Assembly: GCF_000002425.4 (NCBI RefSeq)
Contig: NC_037273.1
Coordinates: 832,999 to 896,998 of the forward strand
Origin: Physcomitrium patens
Taxonomy: Eukaryota; Streptophyta; Bryopsida; Funariales; Funariaceae
DNA length: 64,000 nucleotides
Direction of reading: 5' to 3'
Position 1 is the stretch's first letter. Every line of letters begins with the position of its first letter. Positions 39,641-54,200 of the stretch are shown piece by piece. A program made the translations under genes and the position numbers. The notes beneath the pieces are model-generated. The model did no database searches. It saw only the letters and a program-made list of their open reading frames with translations, and had not been told where the DNA came from.

Positions 39641-41759
39641 AAAGCAACTTCAGCCATGTCTCTTTGTAAGGAAGTATCTTGGATATAATTGAGTTAGCTC
39701 TTACTTGTTAGTTAGTTTTTCTTATATTGTTTTTTAATTATCAACTTTTTGCTGCTATATGTCTTTCTTGTGATGCATTGGTAGCTAGACATGTTTTGGT
39801 AGCATGATTTAAAGTTGTGCCATGGTTTGAAAAAAGACTAGTTTTAATGCAAAAATTAAGAATAAAAAATATGTTTTCATTTTAAAGGACATTATAAAAA
39901 GCAAATATAGTATATTAGTAAGGCCTAAAAGAAATTAATGATGATTACATTATTACAATTAACAATTTTGATAATATAAGTAATACATATTAATCAACAA
40001 AGAATAAAGAATGAAAAAAAAAAATAATTCACATTGGTTTAATTTATGTCATTTAAGATTATCTTATTTGAATATATAAAAAAGGAATTATGGATCTCTA
40101 AAGTAGTTATGAAGATAGAGCAAAAAATTGTATCAATGCATCTAAAAAATTTAGAAAGTTTATTAATAATAAAAAATAAAAAATAAATATGATAATTTTT
40201 TTTACTAATATCCACATAAAAAGTTAGTGATTATGTACAATATATTTATCTAAATCAACACATTGTTAATATAAATAAAAATAAAATAAAATGAAATAAA
40301 AAAATTTAAAAAACAAGACTATCCATAAAAAAATCTTTACTTCTTAAAATTCAAAAACTATTATAAAAAAAATAAAATAGAAGATACTATATTATTTTTA
40401 TCACAAAATATATTTAAATATAAATAATAATAAAAATTAAACAATAAGAAAAGGTTGCTAGATTTTAGAAGAATAGTATTTATTTTTAATAAATTTTACA
40501 ATGTAGTAGAATAAATTTGAATGTAGTTTCAAAAATGTTTATCTAAACAATGTTGTTACATGAATAAGAATTATATTAGATAATACTTAATACAATATAA
40601 CATGTTTTATATCATAAAATCTTTTCAAAATATTGTTTGATGTAAATTAAAGAAGTGTTAATTAAAAATGAAGTATTTTTTGTACAAATAATTTATAATT
40701 TATTCATAAATTAATATTTATAATTATTTTGTCAAATTTGTACTTCTACAGGATTTTAAAGAATAATTCAAAATTGAAAAAATAAAATTACATAATATTT
40801 TATCTTAACAAAGAAGACATTCTCAAATATTAAGAGTTATATTATCAATTAGACACAATCTTCTTTAATAAAAGCCATGCTTTCACTTTTTTATTTCAAT
40901 ATTTTGCAAATAAATACTACTAATTGAATTCTAGATATAAAGATAAATTCTATAGTTAATTAATTGAAATCTCTATTAAACTTGATGTTATATACTATAA
41001 AAAACAATTATAACCTTTTGTATTAAGTTTTACAAATAGTAATTTAAATATGCTTCCTAAATAAATACTCAGAGTACATTAAAAAACTTATCATAGATAT
41101 GAATTGCATAAAAAATGTATTTTTTAAGACACCACAAAGTTAATACGGAATCTTTCTTCTAATTCAATGTAGTAAATGTGAAAATTAAAACTACATACCC
41201 AAAAATGACAATTTGCATACAACTCTTTGAACTATCAAGTAAATAACCAATCAAAAACCACAAAAATAATCAAAAATGATGCAACCAAAAATAATCAAAA
41301 ACAAATCATAAATATTGATTTATTTTTTAACATGGTTTGAACATACATGTGACCATCAATTGTAAGTAAATTGTGTGAAGATTGCATGCCAATCCTTCCT
41401 ACTTAAATGGAAGTTCTATGTAACTACTTGTGAATTAACTAATTCTATTTCAACTTAAAACAACATTGTGCATGAATCTTCATTAACATGTATATTCATA
41501 CATACAAAAGAGTAGATAGTCTATACAAATGAGTTGAAAAAATTACGCATAGTTGTAGTCTTGAGAAGCAAAATGAAGAACCCACTTTGAACTATATGAA
41601 GAAGTTGGTGCTCATAGCCCCATTTCCAAAATCAATAGACGCCTGGCTTGCACAATGACAAGCACAATGGTATTATAGAAAATGTAACAAACTTAATTTG
41701 TATGTTCTTTAGAAACAAGTAAAATAAAATAATAAAATAATAAAATAAACTTCATCTAC
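39641..41759. other. AT-rich spacer, 3' flank of PP2A B'' gene
   Basis: No gene or recognisable element. AT-rich with A/T runs up to about 41,300. The last 400 bases are less AT-rich and probably include the 3' UTR of the minus-strand gene. Confidence 0.5.
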
Positions 41760-44700
41760 TTAGTAATCAAAAATATTATCCAAGGCATCAATACTAATAT
41801 CCATAGAAATATCCTCACCATCTTCTTCCATAGACAATCGAATGTACTCAGTGTGTGCAAATCGATCCCATTCAGTTAAAGTAGGATCTTCCCTTTCCTA
41901 AAACAAAATCAAACAAGTTTTCAAAAGTATTAAGTAGCAAGTCAAACCAATAAATGCAATTGCTAATATTCATCAATAATCAACATGTAACAACAATAAA
42001 TCAAAATGTTGGAAGCACAAAAAATGTTGTCAAATTCATTACCAATCTTATCAAAAATGGATCTCTTGTCTCAAATGCAACAAACTTGTTCAAGTTGAAA
42101 AGTATGTTAAAAAAATTTCCAGAGAGTTTACAATTCTTCAAGTCTGAAAGTGTAAGATAGCCATTTTTCTGTAAACCAACAAAAGAAACATAAGAATCCA
42201 TAAAATCCTAGTAACTTTTTTAGCAACAAAATTTAAAAGCTCTCTAATATTAGGTAATTATGCACACAATCAATCTAAATCCATGCAAAATTACCTTAGG
42301 TTTGATCATATCACACATTTGACAAACAATGTCTTCAAATAAAATTGCTTCTTGTGCCATACATTCCATTCGATGTAATTGCTCCTCATAAAAATAATGC
42401 ATTTCATTTGCAGTGATCACCCCATCACAATCTAAATCCACACACTTGAACCTAATTTTATTTTCACCACTTGTTAGATAATCATTAAATATAGATATAT
42501 CACAATGATCATGTTTAAGAATTCAAGCTTGTAAAAAGAAATAACTACATGGGAGATAATAAAATAAATAAATTAATAAATAAAATTAAAAAGAATAAGA
42601 AAAAAACAAAAAAATTACCAATAGTCAAGGCTAGTCTCAGATGTTTTATCTTCTTCTGATAATATAAACCACACAAAATCCTCATATCCCATTTTTCCTT
42701 CAACTTTGCTTTTGAACCTTCTTGGTATCTATTCATCACAAAACCAAATATATTAATGGCCTATGAGAAAAATAAAATACCTAAACCAAAATAAAATAAG
42801 AATCTACAAGCATCACATGTTAGAATAATATACCAAATATTACAAATGTAGTATGAAAATTAATTTTTTTCAAATTTATTGGACAAAATAAATAAATTAA
42901 ATATAAACCTTTGTAACATGTTCTCAAATAATAAATGAAATATGATGCTAAGTAATATCAAGCTTGCAAAGATTGCATTACAAATAAAGACAAATACCTC
43001 ATACCTGAGAAAAAATGCGTTCTACAATGCGGTATGTGAGTGCATGGTTACCATATCGCAATAAATCATCTTTATCAATATAAAAGTCATGATCACAGTC
43101 CAATTCCCAAAACTTGCAATAAATAACATAGAAATGTTCGTATGAAAAATACCTACAACACATTCAACGCATGTCATATCTTGGTTAAGATATAAAACAA
43201 GTAGATAACAAATCGAATTTGAAAAAATATCTAATTCAACTATTAGCCAAATATACTTTAACATTTCTATACATCCCAAAATAAATAGCTATGATGTATT
43301 CAAACTTGATGACAACACTTAATGCAATCCACCTAAAATTCATACATCAGACCTTTCAACCTCCAAATATGAAGTGGGATGAGAACTCACTTCAAGACTT
43401 TATTAATTTCCTCCTCTTCATCCACTTGATGCAATGCAGCAATTAAATTGCTTCGTTTGATTTCTCGAAGCAGCAAGCGCCCATTGCCAGCCTTGTTGCA
43501 GTGATAGAAGATTCTAAATATCACTGTTTCCGCTGCAAAGAATGCCAAACAAACATTCAACGAAAAAATTAAGTAAATATGATTTTAAATGACTCAAATC
43601 CAGAAAAGACATGAGGTAAAAATGAAGCCTTCACTGTTCCGGAAAATAGTATAACAAATCACACATGGATGAATCATTAAGTTACACAGTATCTCGTACC
43701 ATATCTATCTTGGAATTCAGGCGTATCATGCAGGAACTCTAAACCATGATGCGTAAGTAACAGCTCTCGTAATATGGGTCTAAAGTCCTCCTGATCACAA
43801 AATAATCCACTCATAAGTTTTTTGGTTGTAAAAAATCAACTCTTCCTTCAAACCCTAAATATACACAATCACCATTAATTCAAAAACAATCAATCAATCA
43901 ATCGTCGACCTGTGATCTTTATATGAATGTAAAAGACAATAGTAATAATTTGAAAATATAAAAACCTGCATAAGATAGTCTTTGTCTTGCTGCTTTAAAA
44001 CTGAAAAGATCTTTGTGGCATCATCTGCTGTTAGCATGTTCTGATCAATCCAGTACTCTATCATCCTTTCCCTGCAACATACAAAAGTATTCAGTTGTGT
44101 CGTACCACATGCACTAACCAGCCATCTGTTTGGATCTTCCTTGCTGTTCACAAACTGAAAATGGTTTCTTGAAACTAGCTGTCAATGGAAAAGTAAACGG
44201 TGGGACCATGATTGCTATCTGTAAATTTAGAAAGCATGTATGTGTACTGACTTTGTGACCAAACCCGTGTTGTTGATGTCGAGCTTCTTAAACAATGCGC
44301 TTGAAAAAAAAGACGGTAACTTGCAAATCTCCTTCGTAACTGGCATGAATGCTGCAATTAAAGAATAACAAGGAAGTAATCAGAACATTGTAGCAGTCTT
44401 TCGTCATCATTTCTAACCTAAAAATGTGAACGACACACTATAAGCAAACCGTGTTTATAAATAGGCCAAGGTTGAAAACGAACCAGAAAGTGGGAGACCA
44501 TCAGGATACGAGGAAAATATTTGATTGATCCGATTCACACATTCAGCATACACTTCTTTTGAGGCAGGCAGTCCTCTGGGGAAATAGAACTGCGAGCCAC
44601 CAATCCAGAAGGATCATTAATACAATTTCTGTTCCGTCTAACAAATTTAACTAAGATCTACAGTAAATGTCAAGCAGATCCTTTAGCATCGGGATGAAAA

Positions 44701-45818
44701 TGTTACTGCCAAATCCTCCGCAAGACGTAATACAAAAGCCCTGCACATTGTTATCTACAGTGCAGGACCCCATAAGTAGACAGAACATTGATTTGCTTGT
44801 TATTGTATAAAAAATTTAGATTATCCGCCATCAGTAAATCTCGTAAACTATTAGGGGTAAACCCATCCAGCAGCAGAGGAATTGAACTACAAAATCAGCT
44901 TCCTAGTCAAGAAGGTTGTACGTCGGTGTCGATGGCCAACCTGTGAGATACCTGTGGAATCACTTCCCGAGTAGGGTCACTGCTTTTCCTTAGAGGAGAG
45001 CCAGAGAGGGGATGTCCACTCAAGCGCCTTTGCGTCCTCGGTGAAAGTGGGTAATTGCGAGGTGACAATGGTGGAGTACTTCCTTCCTTGAATACCGTTG
45101 GAAGTAATGATGTTTGTGAAGTTTGATTAGAACAGTTTTGATTTCCTGAGGATGGCTCTGAATGGGCTTCTTGAAGCAGAGTCATGACCTGGTTAATCAA
45201 GATAAAATATTCAATTAAAAAAATTAATGAGGCTTAAAATAATGAAATGAATGAATATCCTTCCCGTAGATTCTTGGCTTTCCTTAAAAGCCGTATTCAG
45301 CTGCAAGTTGACTCAAATCTACCCTCGCAACCTAAAGATTGATGCAATTTCCATTTGTACTGTCACAAAACCTCGGTGGTAATTGGAGAGATTCAGAAGA
45401 CACACGGTAACGGAGTACACATTAAAAGTCTTGATTACGACTGTCTGTAATACTCACTTGCAGCACAATTAAAACTTCGTGAACGCAATATTTGAATGAG
45501 CAGAGACTTGACGTATTGAGACTGGAGAGTGAGAGAGGAGACTGATTCAGATGACGAGGAGGACAAGAACAAATCAACTAAAACAAAATGTTACCTAGAA
45601 TGGTAGCTAGCGAGAAGAACCAGAAGAATGATAAGTGCAAACTAGAGGGAAGTTTTCGTACATACCACACGTTGAGTGTCGGGTAGAGAGAGCCATTGTG
45701 TGAAAAGATCATCAAGCAGCTTTTCAGCTGGTTGACCAGAAGGCGAGGGTAAGTCATGAGGGAGCTGCAACAAGTCCGGGTCCAGGATTCTCACTTCGAC
45801 TGCCATTGGTGTCTCCAT
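41760..45818 (-). CDS. PP2A regulatory subunit B'' (EF-hand type), 12 coding exons
   Basis: B'' subunits target the PP2A catalytic/scaffold dimer to substrates in a calcium-sensitive way; Arabidopsis members act for example on HMG-CoA reductase. Exons (minus): 45818-45666, 45188-44952, 44589-44484, 44351-44252, 44071-43966, 43790-43700, 43532-43391, 43152-43005, 42728-42619, 42451-42295, 42168-42043, 41897-41760. All phases agree: 537 residues, the family's length. Motifs: [16 protein letters not shown] near the N-terminus; a Ser/Pro-rich variable stretch (about 52-130); [10 protein letters not shown]-hand 1 [12 protein letters not shown] (about 328-339); EF-hand 2 [12 protein letters not shown] (403-414); [44 protein letters not shown]. 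Exon 4 uses the weaker donor GTCAGT, chosen because it yields TGLVTKERMIEYW. The end (DALDNIFDY) is shorter on aromatic/acidic residues than in Arabidopsis. It is the At5g44090-like class, not TON2/FASS. Confidence 0.95.
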
Positions 45819-47425
45819 ACCACTATGTATGGCAACCACTAGCACAATCACAGAGCTTGGCTGCCTCCCTTACTACGGCCAGTGATCAATTAGCTATGAG
45901 GCGTCCTCCCGCTGACTTTCACCGCATAAATCTTTCCGTGAGTAACCTAGACAATAATAATTAGGCGAGACACGACATTAAACGATTTGTGTAAAAATAG
46001 ACCTGGAATGCTCCAGAAGGCATAAAATATTCCCTACACTTAGAAAATCAATCTATCATCTGACCCCAAAACCAAGCGCCCTGGGCTAAAAATCTAGAAA
46101 CACAATCAACACCAACACGATGATATGAACAAGAAGCGAAGTCTCCAAAGGCGCCACAGCCAGGAATCACAGTCTAAGTACGAAATCAAAGAGGAGCCCG
46201 TAACGACAACAATCAATACACCGATTCCAAGAGAAAAGTTCCAGACTACGACATGAAAGGAAACACATGGCCTAAATCAGTTTTCTCGCGAAAAAAAACC
46301 TCTTCCTCGTCTGCCAAACGCTCTTCTCTCGCAAGGAAGGACAAAGCAGCACGTTGCTTCTTCTGTCCTGAGGCACCGCGACACCAAGGCTCAAAAGCAG
46401 CAAAGACAGGAACAGAGCAGTAGAAGAGTAAACTAAACTCGCGCAAGCGGGAACAAAGGCAACGCGCGCGGGTTGACGAAAGTGCGGAAGAATCGCACCG
46501 GCGATTGCAGTGCTTGCATGCACCTCACTTCACTTCACTCGCAGGAGAGTTGTAGCGGGGGAGAGACAAATAGTGACGAAGCGGAAGATCAGGGGCAAGG
46601 TTCCGCAAACATGAGCGGGATGACAGGGGCAAGGGGAGGCGCGGAGGCGAAATGAAAGCGGGAACAAGTGAGGAGGAGCAGGAGGCAGGCAGGCGAGAAG
46701 CGAAGAAAGGCAAGAGGAAGGGGGGGGGGGGGGGGGGAGAGAAAGCGAGAAAGGAGGAGTGGGAGGAGGGGTGGGAGGAGGAGCCGGTGGTGCCCAGCCA
46801 AGGAATCCAAATGCCCAATTGCGGAGGCTCGGCACATCAGTTCAAAATAGCGTTCCCGTGGGGAAAGGCCACTCCTCCCTCCCCGCCTTCTTTGCCTTCG
46901 AAACCATTCTGAATACGTGTTGAGCCCGTAATGTTACTTTTCAGTGGTCCCCTTCCCCGTCGCTATTATTTCACTAGAGCCCAAAGTCCCGCGCCATCGG
47001 TGACCAGGTCTTCCCACCGAGCTGAACTCTTCCACCCCCCTTGCCCTGCTGACACCTCCGCCTTCTTTCTCGATTCTCTCTACTCACAATTCCCGGGCCT
47101 TTCTTGTCTGCGTCAACGCCGTCGGCTTCCTGTTACCACTGATGGTGACGTATGGTGCCCCTATAAGCGAGAGATGAGGGGTGACGATGGCTGCTGCTGC
47201 TGCTTCTGCTGTAGCAGAAAAGTTTGGTTTGGTTTGGTTTGGTTTGTTTTGGCTTGGCTTGGCGACCATCATAGTGATGGTCAATGTCTTGATCGTTTGC
47301 AATTGATCGATTCTCCTTGCCGTGATGTAGTCTCGATTGCTGACATCCTGTGCCATTTTCGTTTGTTCGACCGTCAGCGCAGTCTTTGTTCCGCGAAACG
47401 TCTGGTTAGCGTTTTCGCGGTCTTG
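45819..47425. promoter_or_regulatory. 5' leader and promoter region of PP2A B'', GC-rich
   Basis: GC-rich DNA with many overlapping frames on both strands (proline/arginine-rich shadows), a run of 18 G at 46,720-46,737, purine-rich DNA at 46,640-46,790 and a TTTGG/TTTGT repeat at about 47,224-47,262. The B'' leader probably starts near 46,000-46,500 and may hold an intron. No convincing protein is seen before 47,426. Confidence 0.4.
46720..46737. repeat. Run of 18 G in purine-rich strand
   Basis: Homopolymer flanked by GA-rich sequence (46,640-46,790). It could form a triplex or quadruplex, and its length is likely uncertain. Confidence 0.9.
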
Positions 47426-47560
47426 GTGGAGGCAAGTCTTGTGGATATCATCACCCAGTTATTCCAAGAATTTGAGACTACCTGTACCAGGAATGATGTG
47501 GATGCTATTGATAATCTCCTCTCTCAGATCGAGGCTCATCGCTTCCTTGATTATTTTGCC
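47426..47560 (+). pseudogene. Fragment like the N-terminus of 26S proteasome subunit RPN12
   Basis: The frame reads EASLVDIITQLFQEF, then CTRNDVDAIDNLLSQIE. This resembles the RPN12 start (about F-x-x-F-x-x-x-x-x-R-N-D-x-x-x-x-x-x-LLSQL). The expected ATG position is GTG (47,426). After about 40 codons the similarity fades and no later RPN12 motif follows within 1 kb. The frame itself runs on to a stop at 47,599. It is probably a truncated gene copy; an unrelated short gene or chance cannot be excluded. Confidence 0.4.
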
Positions 47561-50500
47561 GGAACGTGTGTTGCTCAAGTTGTAACTAGTCTGACTTAGG
47601 GTATCGAGACGTAGTTCTGTGTTACGTTGGGAAGAGATGGCGAAACTGTCCTTGGAGAAGAAGATTTGTATGATCATGTTGGAATAGATTTCTGAAGAAA
47701 GGTCGACAAAAAAGGAACCCATGTAGTTGCTTGCTTTCTGTACACAACATGCTGATTTCGAAGTAGTATTTTGATCTTGCAACCGAAGTTGGCGGAGTTC
47801 TCTGAGTCTTTCACGTATTTTTATGTCATCTTCAACAGATACACAAGAGCTCCCTTCTCGCAAGTATTTAGAGCTCTGAATTGTACGTCGAGGAATATGT
47901 GTGATGGGCTGTACAATAGTCGCCTCATTAGTGGTTGCCTTGTTCCATTCAATTTGAACGTCGTCTTCCTTCTAGTCTTGTAAAAAATCTTTTCAACTTA
48001 CATTTGCTTCGATCCGAAATGGAACTCAATCATAACAGATAAACAGAATGGATTAGAGAACTCTCATTCTGTCAGCTGGATAGAATGCCGCAACAATGAA
48101 TCCTGTATATATGCACCTTGAATTACAGAATTTTACGTTGACCTGTTTATAGTTTGCAGATTTAGTTGACGTTTTCGTACGTTATCTTTGATGGTTGTGA
48201 CATTATGCAGAATAGGTTTTCAACCTTTAATGCTGGCTTATTCTCTAACTCACACAGCGAGCATGGTTTGGCGGGGAATGTTTTTGAACACGCTGTCGAT
48301 CGAGTACGAAAATGGAGAATGTAGACGTCCGCCAATGCTATTTCCTTCAGCTTCAGAGGTATTACACCCGTACTAGATATACCTTCATTCTTTAGTCTGC
48401 TAACAGTGAAATTAGCTACCTAAATGCTTGGTTCCATTTCGTGCTTTGGTAAGAGCGTTAATGGTATCCTGTGATAAGAGAATCACACCACGTGTTGTCA
48501 AACACTTGTCGAGTCAAACTCCGATAAATCTCAGGTTATGCTTTGTGTAGTTTATGATTATTCTATAAATTTAATCATTGTATTGACTTCATGCCTTTCC
48601 CAAGTCAAGGCTTTGACGACTTTGCTGATTCTATGATTTGTTTTCTAACTATTAATCATGTTGACTCATTAACAAAGCTCACTCGACTATTACCCAATTC
48701 AATCCAATAATTATAATTTGTATGTTTCTGCGCGAACTTTCTCCACACAAGTTATCTTCATCATGTGCAGTCATCTATGTGGGCCCGTTTTTAAAGGTTC
48801 ATCCAACGACAAATAGCTATGTTTATTGAACTATGTTCATCTTATGGTCCAAGACTAACCTCCAATCGTTATAAATAGTAAGCATCGAGTTGCCATGTGC
48901 ATTAGTTTGAATACTCAACTGCATTGCTTTACGAAGTCATGAATTTTCAAATCTTTTATTAATAAAGCCAGAGGGGGGGGGGGGGGGACAACCCTCGAGC
49001 TTGTACGAATCTAGAATCTGTTGGAGATGAGTATTGGCAATGAATATTCAAGAATTTGGGTAGGTCCAAAAGAAGGAAGATGTAATCATCCCTGGCACCA
49101 AGCATCAAACTAGAGACCTCATTCATTGTTATGGAATCACCTCCCACATACATCAGTCTCTTGTTCATGATCTTCCCTCCAAAGCTTCAAAAATTATATG
49201 TGAAGAAAGATTGTACCACTGCCCCTGCCCAATGTTTGCCAAGAATGGCCATGCACAAAAGAAAACAAGCAGGGATACACTTTTCCACCCAAATGTCATG
49301 TTTGTATAATCATCCAAAATATGGCATTCATCAATATGTATAAGATTAGGAGTTATTTTGCCAAATCAATATTAACATCATTGGTACATAATTCCAAGAT
49401 CAATCTTGACCTTAGATAGTCATTAAATATGATCTATGCATCTTTATGTATTTTTATTATTATTATCATGATTCCATAAAGTATTTCTTGTTAAATGTAT
49501 ACTTTGTTGAAAATTAAGAATTAAACCTTACATACTCTGACAAACACACTTCTAATTTTGCCTACATAAAACAATGTACAGATTGTGCCAAGTTAATTGT
49601 ATATATAAAAACCTGAACAAAAATGAAAAGTAATTGGATTAATTTTTCTAAAATAATTTTTCTATTTTTAATTTTTTATATATAAAAATTTATAATTCCT
49701 ACTTTACAATCTAACTTGTTTGTTTGCATTTTATATCCTAAAAAAAAAAAAAAAAAAAAAAAAACAACAACAACAACAATAACAACAACAACATCAAAAA
49801 TAACAAAGAAAATTTATTTTACAAGATGAGTTAATTTTAAAAAATAATAATAATCAAATTAACAATAGAATATAATTCTATTTTTTTTTTTTTTTTTCTT
49901 TGAGTAAGCTTGTTTTACAAATCTTATTCTAAGTAGATGTTAGTAGTCATCAACTAATTTATTAAATATAATTTCATTCTTAGATCCATAAGTTTATTTT
50001 AATTTAAAAATTTAATACTTATTTTGATAATAATAGTTTATTTTACACAATTTTTTATTTTTTTTATTTTGAAAAATAAATAAAATTATAATTTATATGT
50101 ATATATATAGTATTTTAGTTTAATAAAGTTTATAAATATAATAATATATCAAATAATATTTTTAAATCATAGTTCTTAAATCCATAAATTTTTCTTATTG
50201 ATTTGATTCAATATTAAATATTATCTAAAATTTTAAATCTATTTTATATCCTATACCAAATTTTTATAATATATTTTTTCATAGAAAATTTCATAAAACT
50301 TATAATTTTTCATGACAAAGCTTATAAAATATACAATATTTATCCCAATATCCATTATTTGGCTAAATTATCACCATTATCCTAAAAAAGTAAATTTAGC
50401 CACTTATTTCAGAGTCCAAAAGAGAATCTTTAAAGAAGTGTTGCACAATGGCCAATACATTTATAAAGTCATTACATTAGAAAGTCTCCATAATTATAAA

Positions 50501-51249
50501 GTGCTTGGTTCTATAAAAGCAAGATAATAAGAGAGTTGAGGCTTGTTCACAACAAGAATTGAAAATAAAAGAAGGATCGAAGAAGAATATGATGGCATTT
50601 GAAAGAAAAAAATTGGTAGTTGAAAAAGTCAAAAAGAAGGTGATTTGAAAATGTAAAAGAGAAGAAAAGTTCTTTGATTCTCTCTAGTCACAGTTAAGTC
50701 AAAGAAAGAATGTGCAAAAAATATATCAAATTATAACTTTTATGAAAAAACCATACATATAAAAAAATTAATTTATAACTTGTATTCTAATTTATATATC
50801 ATATTTTATATTAAATTTTGTTTGGCACTAATAAACACTCAATGCACAATTGTGTGCCATGGCTTTATCTTGGACCTTTTTTCTAAATAAAATGGTCTTT
50901 TTTGACATAGAAATACAAATTTTTGATAGCTCTTGGTTAATCTTAGTGAATTAAATTATCTACATATTATCTTAATCAATAAAAAAAAGTTATAAAAATG
51001 TAATATACAAAAATCCAATCTATAATTGAATTGGATATAATTTTTTCTAAATAAATTCCACGTATCTTTTAAGATTCTGATGTAGGATTTATTTGTAATC
51101 CTTGATTTAGCCAAACAATAGTAGAATTCTTTGTTAATCAACTATTCTATGATTCAAGACTTATAGCCAAGGATAATTGTTCAACTCAAATCACAAACTA
51201 AATCTGCTAATAAGTATTGCTTATGATCTAAGTCTTTTTTGAGATTTTT
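47561..51249. other. Intergenic region, no gene recognised
   Basis: 47,561-49,400 has gene-like base composition but only short, unrecognised frames. It may be decayed gene or element DNA. A run of 15 G lies at 48,973-48,987. From 49,500 the DNA is very AT-rich, with a poly-A/(CAA)n run at 49,740-49,790 and poly-T at 49,882-49,898. Confidence 0.4.
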
Positions 51250-54200
51250 ATATAATTTTATCTTCTCAAATATTAATTATTTTTTTATTTCTATCTATTA
51301 ATATTATCTAGATAATTATTAGAATAAATATATATGTCCATGATGTCACTCTTCTTTTTTAAGGACAAGTTCCATAAGGAGTAGTGATCACATGTTGATG
51401 AAGTTCAAGATGCAACTAATTGTATTTGCTACATACTCTAATCCTTGTTAATTTTGAAGGTAGTTGATAAGTTTTCTTGACCATTAATAATATCTCATTC
51501 TAAGATAAAAATTCAATCTTATTATTTAATTATTATTGAAGCTATCATAACTTCTTTTAAAATAAATATTTATTATACTAACAATAATTATTTCTACCTC
51601 TAATAAAATCATCAAACATTGAAAGTCTCTATCAAGGTTGTGATAGCAAACTTATTATATCTTGCTATCCATTCAAATAAGAACATGTCATTCTTCAGGA
51701 TCTTCATTTCAATTATATTGACTTAAAGGTTCAAAGAATTATAATCTCTTATTTGTTAAATTAGCAAATGATGGCTTTTGAGTTGAATTTGATAGATGCA
51801 GATTTTCCATCTTGATATCATAATAAAATATAAAGAATTTACAATAAAGGATAGAACATAAAATATAATTTCTATTAAATATTTTTTTTTTATAGTAAGG
51901 AATTATTTGACTCTTTATCTTAATTTTGATAGATGTCGTTGATGAAAAGTTTCAATCTTCTCTGCTAGATTTATAAGATTCTTTGCATGCTTTCATATTC
52001 ATTTACTAATATCATATTTGCGCTAATGAATGAAATATCCCAAACTATTTTAGAGCCACCTTGAATTTAAAACTTCTTCTACCTTGGATTTCATGATTAT
52101 TATCTACTTTTGTAGAAGGCAATGGTATTTATCTTCTTCTTGAAATATTCACTATCTTATATGGCTCAAAAAGAGACATATAATAAATAAGATGGATTTT
52201 CATAGTCTTTGGTAAATGTAATTGATAAGCAATTGAATTGACTTATTCACATATAAAAAATGGTTTAAATCTAAGATAATCTAATTTTTTATAAGAACAA
52301 ATAATCTTAATATTACAATAAAGTAATCATAATTTATTGCTAATATAGAATAGAGGTTGTTTTTTGTGATAGAAATCTTTTTTGATCTATTATTGTTTTT
52401 TGAATTTTTTTTAAAAATATGCCTTCATTATTGTATGTAGCTTAAATAAACAATTTGCCAAATCTTTTGCTACAAGATTATCAACTTTTAAAAAATCAAA
52501 AACATCAAGTTATATATGATGATCATAAATAGTAAAAAAAGTTGTTTATTGAATAAAAGAATATAACATGTTATTATAAGCAAATTTTATTAATGATAAA
52601 AGAATTGTTTAATCATCTTATTGAGAATTGATAGTAGATCTCAAATATTGCTCCAAAACTTAATTTATACACTCCATTTGTCCATCAATTTGACAATAGA
52701 AAGTTAAAAATAATTTTATGTTTATCTTCAAAATCTTAAAAATAATTTTCTAAAATCTTGATATAAATTGAATCATCCTATTTGATATGATATCTTATAT
52801 TATTATCCATGATTGTAATATATATTATGAAAAAAAATCTTAGCTTTTTCTTCACCTATGATAGATTCTGTACAACGTATAAAAAGTGCCATCTTAATAA
52901 AATAATCTACTATCACAAATATAGAATTATAGAAACTTCATATTAAAAAATCTATGATAAAATCTATAGAAATAAAAGACCATGGTAGTTTTAGAATAAG
53001 TAATGATTGAAGAAGTTTATAAAAACAATGCCAAAGAGTTTTTAATCTTAAACAAATGTCACATGATTGTACAAAATCTTTGACTACTTTTCATATTTGA
53101 GGGTATCAAAAATCTTTAGATATTAATTCTAAAGTCTTGTTAGATCCAAAATGTCTTCTTTTTGGAAAGTTTTTAATCTTGACAAGCTTAAAATATAAAT
53201 AATCCAGCTTCATTTTTTGAAATAAAAAATAATTCTAAAAATAGAATAAATTACTATTAAATTTAAATTTAGAAATATCATGAAATTTTAAAGAATTTTT
53301 CTTAATATCACAAATAAGAAGATGAAAGGTCATACTTGACTAAACTTGTATAAAAAAAGTTGAATCAATAGTTAATATTGATTTTATTTTTCAAAGATGA
53401 AATTTTTCTTCTTTTAAGATAATTATTTGTTATTGATCTAAAGTTTTATTTTCTTCTTTTATTTTAAGATAAGATCATTTAAAAAATATTTAAAAAACCT
53501 TGTTGTTTTTCTGACCAATAAGTAATCTTGAATTCAAATCTTGACAAAGATATGTATCAAAGGATTTGGTGACAATTCAAAACATATGTTGATTAAAGAA
53601 TACTTAAGGTTCTTATGATCTATATATAGAATGATTAGATTAAAATCTCTTTTAAGATAATAGTACCATTTTTAAAATAAATACATAATTATAAGAATTT
53701 TTTTATTATGGATCTTATAGTTGATCTTGACTGTTGAAAATTTTCTTAAATAAAAAACTATTGGATAAAGAATATCATTTTTTTTCCCATTTGTGACAAT
53801 ATAAAACTCAAAGCAAAGTTCAATGCATTTATTTCCATAGGAAATGGCTTGAAAAAATTGATATGATAAAAGTTTGGTGCAAAAACAAAGACTATCTTCA
53901 AAGCTGCAAATGTTACTTATACTTCTTAATTCCATTGAAGTTTGTCTTTATAAGTCAAATGTCTAAGCTAAGCTATAACTTGAGAGAATTTCTTCATGAA
54001 GATTTCATAGTAATTTGCATATTTCAAAAAATATTAAATATTTTTTATAATTTTTGAAATCTTCTTATTTATAAATATTTGAACTTTCTTGAGATCCATA
54101 ATGTGTCCATTATTTGAAATGATGTATCTTAAGAAGTCGACTTGAATAATATAAAATATACACTTTTTTATCTTGGCATAGAGTCTTGCATCTCTTAATT

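Noticed and set aside
46525-46912. Long proline-rich and lysine/glycine-rich frames on both strands
   Set aside because: Low-complexity purine-rich DNA around the 18-G run produces them; composition explains them without a gene.
46931-47425. 5' part of the 222-codon plus frame ending at 47,599
   Set aside because: The first 165 codons show no family signal and include simple repeats; only the RPN12-like end is kept.
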